From: JACKII01 sp041687435
Lineage (GTDB): Bacteria; Pseudomonadota; Alphaproteobacteria; Bin95
Assembly: GCA_041687435.1 (NCBI GenBank)
Contig: JAWLBX010000025.1
Location: 1 to 50,984 of the forward strand
Direction: 5' to 3'
DNA: 50,984 nucleotides
Positions 34,248-42,371 of the stretch are shown here, piece by piece. The notes under the pieces are model-generated. The model had not been told where the DNA came from. It ran no database searches and saw only the letters and a program-made list of their open reading frames with translations. The first letter of the stretch is position 1. Each line of letters starts with the position of its first letter. Made by a program: the position numbers and the translations under genes.

Positions 34248-35897
34248 ATGCACGGACGCGACGTATTCTTCGAAAGCCTGAAAGCCCACGGGGTCAGCCG
34301 GATTTTCGGCAACCCCGGCACGACCGAGAGCCCGCTGCTGGACAACCTGGCCGACCATCCGGAACTGGAATACATCGTGGCGCTGCACGAGGGCGTGGCG
34401 GTCGGCGCGGCGGCCTATTACGCGCAGGCGACCGGCACCACCGGCATCGCCAACCTGCACGTGGCGCCGGGGCTCGGCAACGGCATCGGCATGGTGTTCA
34501 ACGCGCTGAAGGCAAATGCGCCGCTGATCGTCACCGCCGGCCAGCAAGATACGCGCATGCTGCTGCGCGCGCCGGTGCTCAGCCACGACCTCGCCGCCAT
34601 GGCCGCACCCGTCACCAAGTGGAGCGTGCAGGTACAGCACGCCGACGATATGGCGGATATCATGCGCCGCGCCTTCAAGATCGCAAACGACCCGCCCTAT
34701 GGCCCAGTGTTCGTGGCCCTCCCGATCAACGTGATGGAGCAGCAGACAAACAACGCCGCCCTCACCGCCGGCCCGCTGCGCCGCTCCCCCCGGCCCGATG
34801 CGGATGCGCTGGCGGAGATGGCGGCCAAGCTTAGCGTAGCCCGCTCTCCCGCCATTGTTGCCGGCGACGACATCGCCCGTGCCAGTGCCTCCGCCGAACT
34901 GATCGCCCTGGCGGAGAAATTGGGCGCGGCGGTCTGGCTGGAGGGCATCCGCGCGCAGTCACCGCTGCCGAACCGGCACCCGCTGCTGCGCGGCACCCTG
35001 CCACTCGAAGCCGGCAACATCGCAAACACGCTGGCCGAGCACGACTGCGTGCTGCTGCTGGGTGGGCCGTTTTTCGAGGAGGTCTGGTTCGACGACACCT
35101 CGCCCTACCCTCCCGGCCTGACGGTCTTGCAGATCGAGGAATCGGCCTCGCAGCTTGCCCGCAACAACAGCCTGACGCTGGGCGCGGTCGGCGGCATGAA
35201 GCCGTCCCTGGCGGAACTGGCCGAGAAAGTCTCGCCGGATGCCGCCGCTGCCAAGGCCCGGCGGGAGGCGCTGGCGCTCGCCAGGGAGCAGGAGCGCGCC
35301 AGCCAAATTGCCCGCTCCGAACGCGCCGCCACCCGCCGCCCCATGGCCATGTCGGTGGCGATGGAGACGCTGGGCACGGCCGCACCCGCCGGCACGGTCT
35401 ACGTCGAGGAGGCGATTACCGCCGGGCCGGACTTCAACCGGTCGGTCGAGATTGCCGGCGCCGGCCACTATTTTTCCGGCCGCGGCGGCGGCATCGGCCA
35501 GGGGCTGGCTGGCGCCATCGGCGTTGCGGTCGCAAAGCCGGAGGCGCAGGTGGTGTGTGTCTCGGGCGACGGCTCGGCCATGTACTCGATCCAGTCGCTG
35601 TGGAGTGCCGCGCACCACAACCTGAACATCGTGTTCGTCATCCTCGTGAACCGCGAATACCGCATCCTGAAGCATAACATCGACAACTACCGTGGCCGGT
35701 TCGGCGTCGTGAGCAACCGCGGCTATACCCATATGGACCTGGAAGGCCCGGACCTGGGTTTTATCGACATGGCCCGCGGCATGGGCCTCGCCGCAGAGCA
35801 GGTGAGCGAGCCGGAGGACTTCAAGGCCGCACTGGAACGTGCCTTTGCCAAGGATGGCCCGTCCTTGGTGCAGGTGATGATCGAAGGCAAGGCCTGA
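34248..35897 (+). CDS. Benzoylformate-decarboxylase-like ThDP enzyme
   Basis: The 549-aa protein has the three-domain ThDP fold. Near the N-terminus are GNPGTTESPL (21-30) and the cofactor-activating Glu48 in LHEGVAVGAA. His73 in NLHVAPGLGN matches benzoylformate decarboxylase NLHSAAG. The ThDP motif runs from GDGSAMYSIQ to about VILVNREYRIL. It is most like benzoylformate decarboxylase (MdlC) among named families, but a carboligase or other 2-oxo acid lyase role is possible. GGAGAC lies before the ATG. It is divergent from DUF3047 and convergent with the esterase. Confidence 0.85.
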   Translation: MHGRDVFFESLKAHGVSRIFGNPGTTESPLLDNLADHPELEYIVALHEGVAVGAAAYYAQATGTTGIANLHVAPGLGNGIGMVFNALKANAPLIVTAGQQDTRMLLRAPVLSHDLAAMAAPVTKWSVQVQHADDMADIMRRAFKIANDPPYGPVFVALPINVMEQQTNNAALTAGPLRRSPRPDADALAEMAAKLSVARSPAIVAGDDIARASASAELIALAEKLGAAVWLEGIRAQSPLPNRHPLLRGTLPLEAGNIANTLAEHDCVLLLGGPFFEEVWFDDTSPYPPGLTVLQIEESASQLARNNSLTLGAVGGMKPSLAELAEKVSPDAAAAKARREALALAREQERASQIARSERAATRRPMAMSVAMETLGTAAPAGTVYVEEAITAGPDFNRSVEIAGAGHYFSGRGGGIGQGLAGAIGVAVAKPEAQVVCVSGDGSAMYSIQSLWSAAHHNLNIVFVILVNREYRILKHNIDNYRGRFGVVSNRGYTHMDLEGPDLGFIDMARGMGLAAEQVSEPEDFKAALERAFAKDGPSLVQVMIEGKA

Positions 35898-35925
35898 GGG
35901 GCAGAGAGGGCCTGCGCCCCTGCCC

Positions 35926-36615
35926 TCAACCTTCCGCGATCAGGCGGGCCAACTCGTCCGGAGTGGTCAGCATTGGGTAGTGGCCAGTGTCGATCTCGTG
36001 CCAACGCGCGCCCAGTTTCTGGGCGCAGCGTTCCTGGTGCGGACGGCCGGGGTTTTGCGCTTGCGGGCAGTAGATGACCGAAGCATCCCATTTTTGCTCC
36101 CAGAAACTCTCCAGCTTAACCGGCTCATAGAAACAGGCGCGGGGATGCAAAGTCATGCGGTCGGCGGCCCAATCGCGCAAGGCTGGCTCCATGTCCTTGA
36201 AGCTGCGGCTGACCAGATCCGCCCGATCCGGCCCGATGGCGAATTCGCCTTCGATTGTCGCCGGCGAAGTGACGATGTCACGGATACGCTCGCCATTGAA
36301 CAGCGCCAGCGCATCGGCGAACACCACACGGCCGACCCGATCCCGAGCACGCTCGGCAACGCGGGCCATGACCATGCCGCCGGAGGACGTTCCCGCCAGC
36401 ACCACGTCCGACAGGTCTTCGAGGCGCAGCATCTCCACCACCTCCTCCGCCTGGCTCTCGGTCGTGATGCCGGAGCGGACGGAGGCAGCCCGCTCGCCAC
36501 AGCCGTCGAGACACGGCACATAGACGCTGTGCCCCTGCCCGCGCAGGCGCTCAGCCACCGCTTTCCAGATCCAGGGGCCCTGATAGGCGCCATGCAGCAG
36601 GACAAAGGTCGTCAT
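35926..36615 (-). CDS. Small alpha/beta hydrolase of the plant-esterase (MES/HNL) type
   Basis: The 229-aa protein starts MTTFVLLHGAYQGPWIW, with the oxyanion HGA, then VLAGTSSGGMV with the nucleophile Ser, and IDTGHYPMLTTPDELA with the His. These are seen in the methylesterase/hydroxynitrile lyase group and in their bacterial homologues. GAGGAAA precedes the ATG. It is next to the VOC gene on the same strand, separated by a strong hairpin. The substrate is unknown. Confidence 0.85.
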   Translation of the reverse strand: MTTFVLLHGAYQGPWIWKAVAERLRGQGHSVYVPCLDGCGERAASVRSGITTESQAEEVVEMLRLEDLSDVVLAGTSSGGMVMARVAERARDRVGRVVFADALALFNGERIRDIVTSPATIEGEFAIGPDRADLVSRSFKDMEPALRDWAADRMTLHPRACFYEPVKLESFWEQKWDASVIYCPQAQNPGRPHQERCAQKLGARWHEIDTGHYPMLTTPDELARLIAEG

Positions 36616-36653
36616 GGGCGGTTTCCTCAGCTTGATGGTTGGCTTTCATTATC

Positions 36654-36698
36654 GCTCTGTGCCGGCGCGCCCAGGCCTCTGGCCCGCCGGCACAGAGC
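36654..36698 (-). terminator. Long hairpin between the VOC and esterase genes
   Basis: A perfect 14-bp stem (GCTCTGTGCCGGCG with CGCCGGCACAGAGC) and a 17-base GC-rich loop lie just past the VOC stop. It is oriented to end or attenuate transcription into the esterase gene. No U tract follows. Confidence 0.5.
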
Positions 36699-36707
36699 AT
36701 GGCCCCG

Positions 36708-37586
36708 TTAGAAGCTCGGCGGCATGGCGAAGGCGTTGTCCTCATAGCCGGGAACATAGTTGCGGTTGTTCATGCGCGGATCGCGGTTGACCAGGGGGCG
36801 GGCGTACATCGGGTGGCGCATGCTGCGAACCTCATGCTCGATCCGCACCAGCGCCTTGCCATCCGCCGGGTCGAAAACGTCAAGGAAGCGATATTGATGC
36901 TGGTCGCTCTCCTCCGAAACCATGCCGCGCTCCAGCAGTTTTTTGTACGGGCCGGAGAAGTCGGCCAGATAAACCGCAATGTGATGGCCATCATAGTCCG
37001 GTAACGGTCCGTCCGTCTCGCGGAACACCAAGGTCTGGCCATCGCCGGCTGAGACACGGGCGACGGCGGCGGCATCGTCCTGTGTCGCTTCGGCGGACGT
37101 GTTGATGATCTCGTTATAGAAGCGGGCAATTCCTTCGGCCGTGCCCTTCGGCGCGTCGATCTCGACATACGGCATGCCGAGGCGCATCGCACCGAAGCGC
37201 TCGCCCGGCTCATAACAGCGGATGCGGTTGCCCCAGGGGCAGGTCACCTCAACATAGTCATTGTGTTCGGCGTAGGCGAACTGCGTGCCGGCGAGTGCAT
37301 CCTTGACGGAGGCCAACCGCTCCAGCAGCGCCCCGCGGTGCGGGATCACCAGGCCGGTGTGCCCGGTCAGCACCTGGGCTTGCTGATGCGTCGGCAGGTG
37401 GAACTGGGCTTTGCCGACATTGATCCACATGTTGTTTGTGCCAGCCATCAGATAGGGATCGCGGGTCAGCCCCAGCCCCATCAGATAGAAGGTCACGGCC
37501 AGTTGCTGATCGGCAACGCGGGTATTGACATGCTCCAGCAGCACGATGTTGCCAATATCTTCAACGGTACGGTCAAATTTCGCCAT
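36708..37586 (-). CDS. VOC (glyoxalase/dioxygenase fold) family protein
   Basis: The 292-aa protein appears to have two VOC modules. The first begins LLEHVNTRVADQQLAVTFY with His19 as a likely metal ligand and NRIRCYEPG with a Glu; the second has GMPYVEIDAP and GHHIAVYLADFSGPY. Metal-dependent members include ring-cleavage dioxygenases and isomerases. The particular reaction is not predictable. GGAGAAC precedes the ATG. It is 30 bases downstream of the acyl-CoA-dehydrogenase-like gene on the same strand. Confidence 0.8.
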   Translation of the reverse strand: MAKFDRTVEDIGNIVLLEHVNTRVADQQLAVTFYLMGLGLTRDPYLMAGTNNMWINVGKAQFHLPTHQQAQVLTGHTGLVIPHRGALLERLASVKDALAGTQFAYAEHNDYVEVTCPWGNRIRCYEPGERFGAMRLGMPYVEIDAPKGTAEGIARFYNEIINTSAEATQDDAAAVARVSAGDGQTLVFRETDGPLPDYDGHHIAVYLADFSGPYKKLLERGMVSEESDQHQYRFLDVFDPADGKALVRIEHEVRSMRHPMYARPLVNRDPRMNNRNYVPGYEDNAFAMPPSF

Positions 37587-37616
37587 GGCGGACAGTTCTC
37601 CGGTTGTTGGCTGCGC

Positions 37617-38804
37617 TTACAGGAACATGGTCGAGGCGGGTGGAAGGTCGAGCAGGTGACGCCCGACATTTTCGTAATGATCCATCCTCGCCTGCACCTG
37701 TTGGCTGGCAGTCAGCGCATCGCGCAGACGGCGCTCGAACGGCTGGCTGGGGAAAATCGCCGTGGCACCGGCGGCGCGGTAGATATCGGTGGTCAGCGCC
37801 ACCGCCTCGTTGATCGCGTGGGTGCAGGTGAGCCGCAACGCCACCCGCTCGTCCAGGCTGATGGCATCGGTCTTGGCGACGCTGGCATAGACATTGTCGG
37901 CGGTGAAAAAGACGGCCCCGCGGATCATCCGCAGCCGCGCCTCAAACCGGGCCAGTTGTCCTTGAAACACCGGGCTTTCCCGCAGCGAGGAAGAGGCGCC
38001 GCGCGGCGTCTTTTGCATGGCCAGATCGCGCAACGCATCCAGCATGGCGCGGGCTATGCCGATTTGCAGGCCAGTGAAACCAACCGCATACACCAGCGAG
38101 GTGTTGATCCGGTAGATTGGCGCTGTATCGGTCAACGCCGCTTGGTCCTCGCGGTCGGCGGTCTCATCCGCCGGCACGAACAGATCCTCGACCTCGAATG
38201 TGTCACTGCCGGTACCGCGCAGGCCCATCACATCCCAAACGTCATGCACTATGGCCTTCCCGCGTGCGAAAATGGCGGTCCGGTCCACCCGCTTGCCATT
38301 CGGATGATAACAGGGCGTTTCGCCGTCGGCCTCGTACACATAGCTATGGCCACCCAGAACCGTGGCGTGGCGTGAACCGCTGGCGAACTGCCATTTGCCG
38401 CTGACACGATAGCCGCCATCGACCTTGACCGCCTTGCCCTGGATGCCGGCACCCCAGGCCAGCACCGCGTCGGATCGGCCGAAGATACGCTTGGCCGCCG
38501 CAGGTTCCATGAACGCCGCGGCCATGGCGCAGCCGCCGCCCTGGCTCATCACCCACCCGGTGCTGGCGTCGGCCGAAGCGATCAGTTCGATCACCTCGCC
38601 AAAGGTGCGCAGGTCCACGGCCTCACCGCCGACAGCGCGCGGCAGCAGCAGACGAAAGAGGCGGGCATCATGCAAGGCTTTTAGAACGCGCGGCGGCAGC
38701 TCGTTCGCTGCTTCGATCTCCGGCGCAGCATCGCGCAGCAATGGCAGTACCGCGGCCGCCCGGGCGCGCGGGTCCAAAGAGGCCACATCCCTCACATTGT
38801 TCAT
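37617..38804 (-). CDS. Acyl-CoA-dehydrogenase-like flavin-dependent monooxygenase
   Basis: The 395-aa protein has an acyl-CoA dehydrogenase fold. ASADASTGWVMSQGG, GKWQFASGSRH and DVMGLRGTGSDTFEVEDLFVP place it in the group D flavin monooxygenase branch (HsaA, 4-hydroxyphenylacetate-hydroxylase-like), which hydroxylates aromatics with a separate flavin reductase. A reductase is not seen nearby, and a true acyl-CoA dehydrogenase is possible. The ATG at 38804 has AAGG upstream; a longer frame was rejected. It is followed by the VOC gene. Confidence 0.84.
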   Translation of the reverse strand: MNNVRDVASLDPRARAAAVLPLLRDAAPEIEAANELPPRVLKALHDARLFRLLLPRAVGGEAVDLRTFGEVIELIASADASTGWVMSQGGGCAMAAAFMEPAAAKRIFGRSDAVLAWGAGIQGKAVKVDGGYRVSGKWQFASGSRHATVLGGHSYVYEADGETPCYHPNGKRVDRTAIFARGKAIVHDVWDVMGLRGTGSDTFEVEDLFVPADETADREDQAALTDTAPIYRINTSLVYAVGFTGLQIGIARAMLDALRDLAMQKTPRGASSSLRESPVFQGQLARFEARLRMIRGAVFFTADNVYASVAKTDAISLDERVALRLTCTHAINEAVALTTDIYRAAGATAIFPSQPFERRLRDALTASQQVQARMDHYENVGRHLLDLPPASTMFL

Positions 38805-38982
38805 CAGCTGCGCCTTCCCTGAAACCTCACTCTTGCCAGCCGCGCGGCGATTATCGGTATCGCCAGCCTGCACCGCAAGACTTTGGCATCATAACCGTAA
38901 CGGCTCAGCGAATGCCAACCCCCTTTGGCGGGCGGTATCGAGCGGCGTGGGCAAAACCTCTGGGCCGTGAGCACTCGCGCAC

Positions 38983-39696
38983 CTATTCTTCCTCGCGCGC
39001 CTCGGCCATGACTTCGAGGGTCGGGAAATGGAAGTCAGGGGTCACTGGCGCCTCCGGCGGCATGGTCGCGCCCCAGCCATCCGTATCGATCCGGCGGTCG
39101 ATCCAGGCACTGGTCAGGCCATGGGCCTTCGCCTGCACGTGGTCGTGAAACAGGGACTGTGCGGTGTGCAAAATCTTATCTGCCGGAATGCCCGCCGCGG
39201 CCTCTTTCTCAATCATATAGGCAAAGTTGCGCGGGTTCGGCTTGTAGCTGCCAATGTCCTCCGCAGTATAGACCGCATCGAATACGTCGCCCAGTTTCGC
39301 CCTGGAATGCTCAAAACTGGCACGGTCAACGTTCGAGAGAATGACGAGGCGATAGAACTTCTTCAGCCGCGCCAGCGCTGCCGCCGCATCAGGAAATGCG
39401 GGCCAATCCTTGACGGAGTCGCCGAAAGCCTCTGCCTCCGCATCCGTAGCCGACAGGCCCCACGCCTTGGCCATGCGGTGCAAGGTATGAGCGAGCAGTT
39501 TCGGATAGAGCATATCCGGCGTCTCGCGCTGCTGGGTGGATTCGCTAGTGGCGAAGGTATCCAGAATCTCGTCATCCGACTTGCTAACGCCCTTGCCGGC
39601 AAGCCAGGGCCGCACGGCGGCAACGATACCCCCTTCCCAATCGATCAGCGTGCCATAGCAATCGAAGGCGAGAGTCGAGAAGTCCGAGAGTTGCAT
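38983..39696 (-). CDS. HAD superfamily haloacid-dehalogenase-like hydrolase
   Basis: This 237-aa protein has Asp12 in AFDCYGTLIDW, LSNVDRASF, GSYKPNPRNF and a late acidic segment, and is classed with type II haloacid dehalogenases. It lacks the WRQKQLEY signature of the HAD at 23507, so a haloacid substrate is less certain. The stop lies in a gap before the acyl-CoA-dehydrogenase-like gene. Only 24 bases separate its start from the carboxylase gene stop, so the two are likely cotranscribed. Confidence 0.85.
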   Translation of the reverse strand: MQLSDFSTLAFDCYGTLIDWEGGIVAAVRPWLAGKGVSKSDDEILDTFATSESTQQRETPDMLYPKLLAHTLHRMAKAWGLSATDAEAEAFGDSVKDWPAFPDAAAALARLKKFYRLVILSNVDRASFEHSRAKLGDVFDAVYTAEDIGSYKPNPRNFAYMIEKEAAAGIPADKILHTAQSLFHDHVQAKAHGLTSAWIDRRIDTDGWGATMPPEAPVTPDFHFPTLEVMAEAREEE

Positions 39697-39720
39697 CGGC
39701 CTGGTTCCAATATCTACGTA

Positions 39721-41268
39721 TCAAGGCCGTATCCCAAAGCTCCGAGGTCCGAGCAAATGTTTAAGCGGTGCCTCAGACCATTCGACCCAGCGGCAGAGAT
39801 AAGGCCGGGTCTCGCGCGGATCGATCAGTTCGTGCATGGCAAAGCTTTCCGCCCGCGCATTTGGCGAGAGTTTGGCGGCCATTTCCGCCTCCAGCCAGGC
39901 ACGTTCGGCCGCGGGGTCGTCCGCAGCCTCGATCTGCCGGCGGAATGCAACGGCAACACCGCCCTCCAACGGCAGCGCGCCCATCTCGGCACTCGGCCAG
40001 CCAAGGACATAGGCATTGGCGCCATAGTGGGCGGCACCGGCAACGCCATAGTTCTTGCGCACCACCACCGTCGCCCAGGGGTTCTCACACATGGCGGCGG
40101 CCAGCACGGCGGAGGTGCCATAGCGCATGGCGCCCGCAGATTCCGCACCCGGACCGATCATGAAGCCCGGCTCATCGACGAAGGTGACGATGGGCAGGTG
40201 AAATGTCTCCGCAATCTCGATCAGGCGGCGGACCTTCTGCGCGGCCTCCGCCGTCATCGCGCCAGCCAGATAGCGGCAGTCGTTGGCGAACAATGCCACC
40301 GGCCGGCCATTCAGGCGCGCATAGCCCGTGATCAAGGCCGGCCCATAGGCGCGGGCGAACTCGAACCAGCTGCCATCATCGACCACCATGCCGATCAGCT
40401 TGCGCATATCATAGGCCTGCCGCCTGTCGGTCGGCACGATGGACAGCAGGCGATCGTCGCAACGGTCCGCCGGGTCCGCGCAATACTGGACTGGCGGCAA
40501 CTCCCAAACATTTTGGGGCATATAACTGAGAAAGCGGCGGATCATCCCAAGCGCAGCTGCCTCGTCCTTGGCCACCGCATCGATCACGCCGGATTTGGCG
40601 TGCACCTTCGGCCCGCCCAGTTCCTCCTTGGTGATCGGCCTGCCGAGCGCCCGCTCGACCAGGGCGGGGCCGCCGATCATGACACTCGAATTTTCCGCCA
40701 TCACGGAGAAGTGGCTGGCAACCAGGCGCGAAGCAGGCAGGCCAGCCACGGCGCCAAGACCGGCCGTGGCGACCGGCACGGTCTGCATGCACTGAGCGAC
40801 CGATTGAAAGCGGGGCGTCTCATAGACGGGCGAGCCGACCGGCCCCTTGCCAGTCGATCCCGTCACGGAGCCGCCGCCGCCCTCGTGAATGCGCACCAGC
40901 GGCACCTGAAACTGAAGCGCCAATTGTTCGACGAAGACACTTTTGCGCAAGCCGGCGGCATTGGGCGAGCCGCCGCGCACGGTAAAATCCTCGCCGCCGA
41001 TCGCGGTCAGCCGGCCATCGATCTTGGCCAGCCCGGTGACATAGTTCCCGGGTGTGAAGCCGGTCAGGTTCCCCTGCTCGTCCCGCTCTGCCCCGCCCGC
41101 GCCGATGCCATGCTCAGCGAAGGAACCGCGATCGGCCAGGGTATCAATCCGCTCGCGGATGGTCATGAAGCCCTTGGCATGCTGTCGCGCAACCGCCTCA
41201 TCGCCTCCCTGTTTCATGGCCAGGGCGCGCTTGGCATTGATGTCATCGACTTGGCGTTGCCAGCTCAT
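39721..41268 (-). CDS. Acyl-CoA carboxylase carboxyltransferase (beta) subunit
   Basis: The 515-aa protein matches the carboxyltransferase subunit of propionyl- or methylcrotonyl-CoA-type carboxylases. Visible features are the N-terminal RERIDTLADRGSFAE, the glycine-rich IHEGGGGSVTG, and the C-terminal SVMIGGPALVERALG, with KNYGVAGAAHYG and FVDEPGFMIGPGAE. It would transfer carboxyl from carboxybiotin to an acyl-CoA. No biotin carboxylase/BCCP gene is near. AAGGA lies before the ATG. Confidence 0.9.
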   Translation of the reverse strand: MSWQRQVDDINAKRALAMKQGGDEAVARQHAKGFMTIRERIDTLADRGSFAEHGIGAGGAERDEQGNLTGFTPGNYVTGLAKIDGRLTAIGGEDFTVRGGSPNAAGLRKSVFVEQLALQFQVPLVRIHEGGGGSVTGSTGKGPVGSPVYETPRFQSVAQCMQTVPVATAGLGAVAGLPASRLVASHFSVMAENSSVMIGGPALVERALGRPITKEELGGPKVHAKSGVIDAVAKDEAAALGMIRRFLSYMPQNVWELPPVQYCADPADRCDDRLLSIVPTDRRQAYDMRKLIGMVVDDGSWFEFARAYGPALITGYARLNGRPVALFANDCRYLAGAMTAEAAQKVRRLIEIAETFHLPIVTFVDEPGFMIGPGAESAGAMRYGTSAVLAAAMCENPWATVVVRKNYGVAGAAHYGANAYVLGWPSAEMGALPLEGGVAVAFRRQIEAADDPAAERAWLEAEMAAKLSPNARAESFAMHELIDPRETRPYLCRWVEWSEAPLKHLLGPRSFGIRP

Positions 41269-41402
41269 GAAAAAATGTCCTTGGACAGTGGAGAATTGGC
41301 GCGAATGCTAGTCGGGAACATGCGCCGAGGCAAACCAACCCGGTGACAGACGGCGCCGGCTCCAGCAGATTGCTCTGAACCTTGCCAATATCGGACCGCG
41401 CT

Positions 41403-42221
41403 ATGCCCTTCCTCGAAACGCCCGCGGGCGCCCTGCACTACACAGTGACGGATATTGCCGCCCCATGGGAGGCATCGGCGCGCGAAACGATTGTATTCTG
41501 CCACGGCGTCGCGACCAATGCCGACATTTGGAGTGCCTGGCTTCCGGCCTTGGTTCAACGCTATCGGGTCGTACGGTTCGACACGCGCGGCTTTGGCCGG
41601 TCCGCCTTGCCACCCGGAGACTTCCAATGGACGTTGGCGGCGCTGGGGAATGACATTCTGGCCGTTGCGGATGCAGCCAGAGCGGAGCGCTTTCACCTGG
41701 TTGGCGAGAGCGCAGGCGGCACCGCGTGTTTGGCGCTTGCCGCGCGCGAAGGCAGCGGCGGGCGGGTGCAGAGCCTGACCATGCTCTCCACCGGTCATGT
41801 CGGCGGTTACATCCGGAATGTCGATCCTTGGCGGCAAACGATCGAAGCGAACGGGATGGAGGCGTGGTCTCGGCAGATGATGCAGCGCCGCTTTAAAGCC
41901 GGTGTACTGTCTCAAGCCGCATGGGACTGGTTTCATGGTGTACAGACAACCACCGAGCCGAAGGCACTTTTGAGCGCGGCGGACATGCTGCTGGCGGCCG
42001 ACTTGCGGCCGGACCTCGCGCGCGTTGGGATGCCGGCGCTGATCCTTTCCGGCAGCGAGTCGCCTTTCGTGCCGTTGCAGGCGGCGCACGACCTGGCACA
42101 GAGCCTGCCAGATCCCCGTTTGCGCGTATTCCCGGGCGTCCGTCATGGGCTGCCATTCAGCCACGCAGTTGCCTGCAGTCGGATACTGGCAGGGTTTCTG
42201 GCCAGACTGCGCACCAACTGA
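41403..42221 (+). CDS. Alpha/beta hydrolase (3-oxoadipate enol-lactonase-like)
   Basis: The 272-aa protein has IVFCHGVATNADIW, LVGESAGGTACL with the nucleophile Ser, LILSGSESPFVP and FPGVRHGLPF with the His. The family resemblance is to PcaD enol-lactonases. The ATG at 41403 is preferred over 41382 because the product then starts as its relatives do. Divergent from the carboxylase gene. Confidence 0.82.
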   Translation: MPFLETPAGALHYTVTDIAAPWEASARETIVFCHGVATNADIWSAWLPALVQRYRVVRFDTRGFGRSALPPGDFQWTLAALGNDILAVADAARAERFHLVGESAGGTACLALAAREGSGGRVQSLTMLSTGHVGGYIRNVDPWRQTIEANGMEAWSRQMMQRRFKAGVLSQAAWDWFHGVQTTTEPKALLSAADMLLAADLRPDLARVGMPALILSGSESPFVPLQAAHDLAQSLPDPRLRVFPGVRHGLPFSHAVACSRILAGFLARLRTN

Positions 42222-42274
42222 GCAATCACCGGTCATTTTCACGCCAGATTGATTATTTTTCGAACAATTACCTA

Positions 42275-42299
42275 AAATTGCGTCAAATAAAGGCAATTT
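42275..42299. promoter_or_regulatory. Inverted repeat in the amtB upstream region
   Basis: AAATTGC and GCAATTT form a 7-bp inverted repeat with an 11-base spacer, within an AT-rich stretch upstream of amtB. The spacing suits a dimeric regulator, but neither an NtrC site nor a sigma-54 -24/-12 pair could be matched. It could also be the stem of a terminator for the preceding hydrolase gene. Confidence 0.3.
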
Positions 42300-42371
42300 C
42301 CGCTTGAGTTGCCTCTTCCATATGCGCATTGCTCATTTCATGATGTCAATTTGCGCATGGAGAGTGCCCCA

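Noticed and set aside
39028..41346. A long plus-strand open frame opposite the carboxyltransferase and HAD genes
   Set aside because: No recognisable domain and biased composition; the minus strand has two well-supported proteins.
42222..42371. Sigma-54 promoter before amtB
   Set aside because: A GG and GC pair was found, but with 8 rather than 10 bases between them, and no TGGCAC-TTGC match exists.
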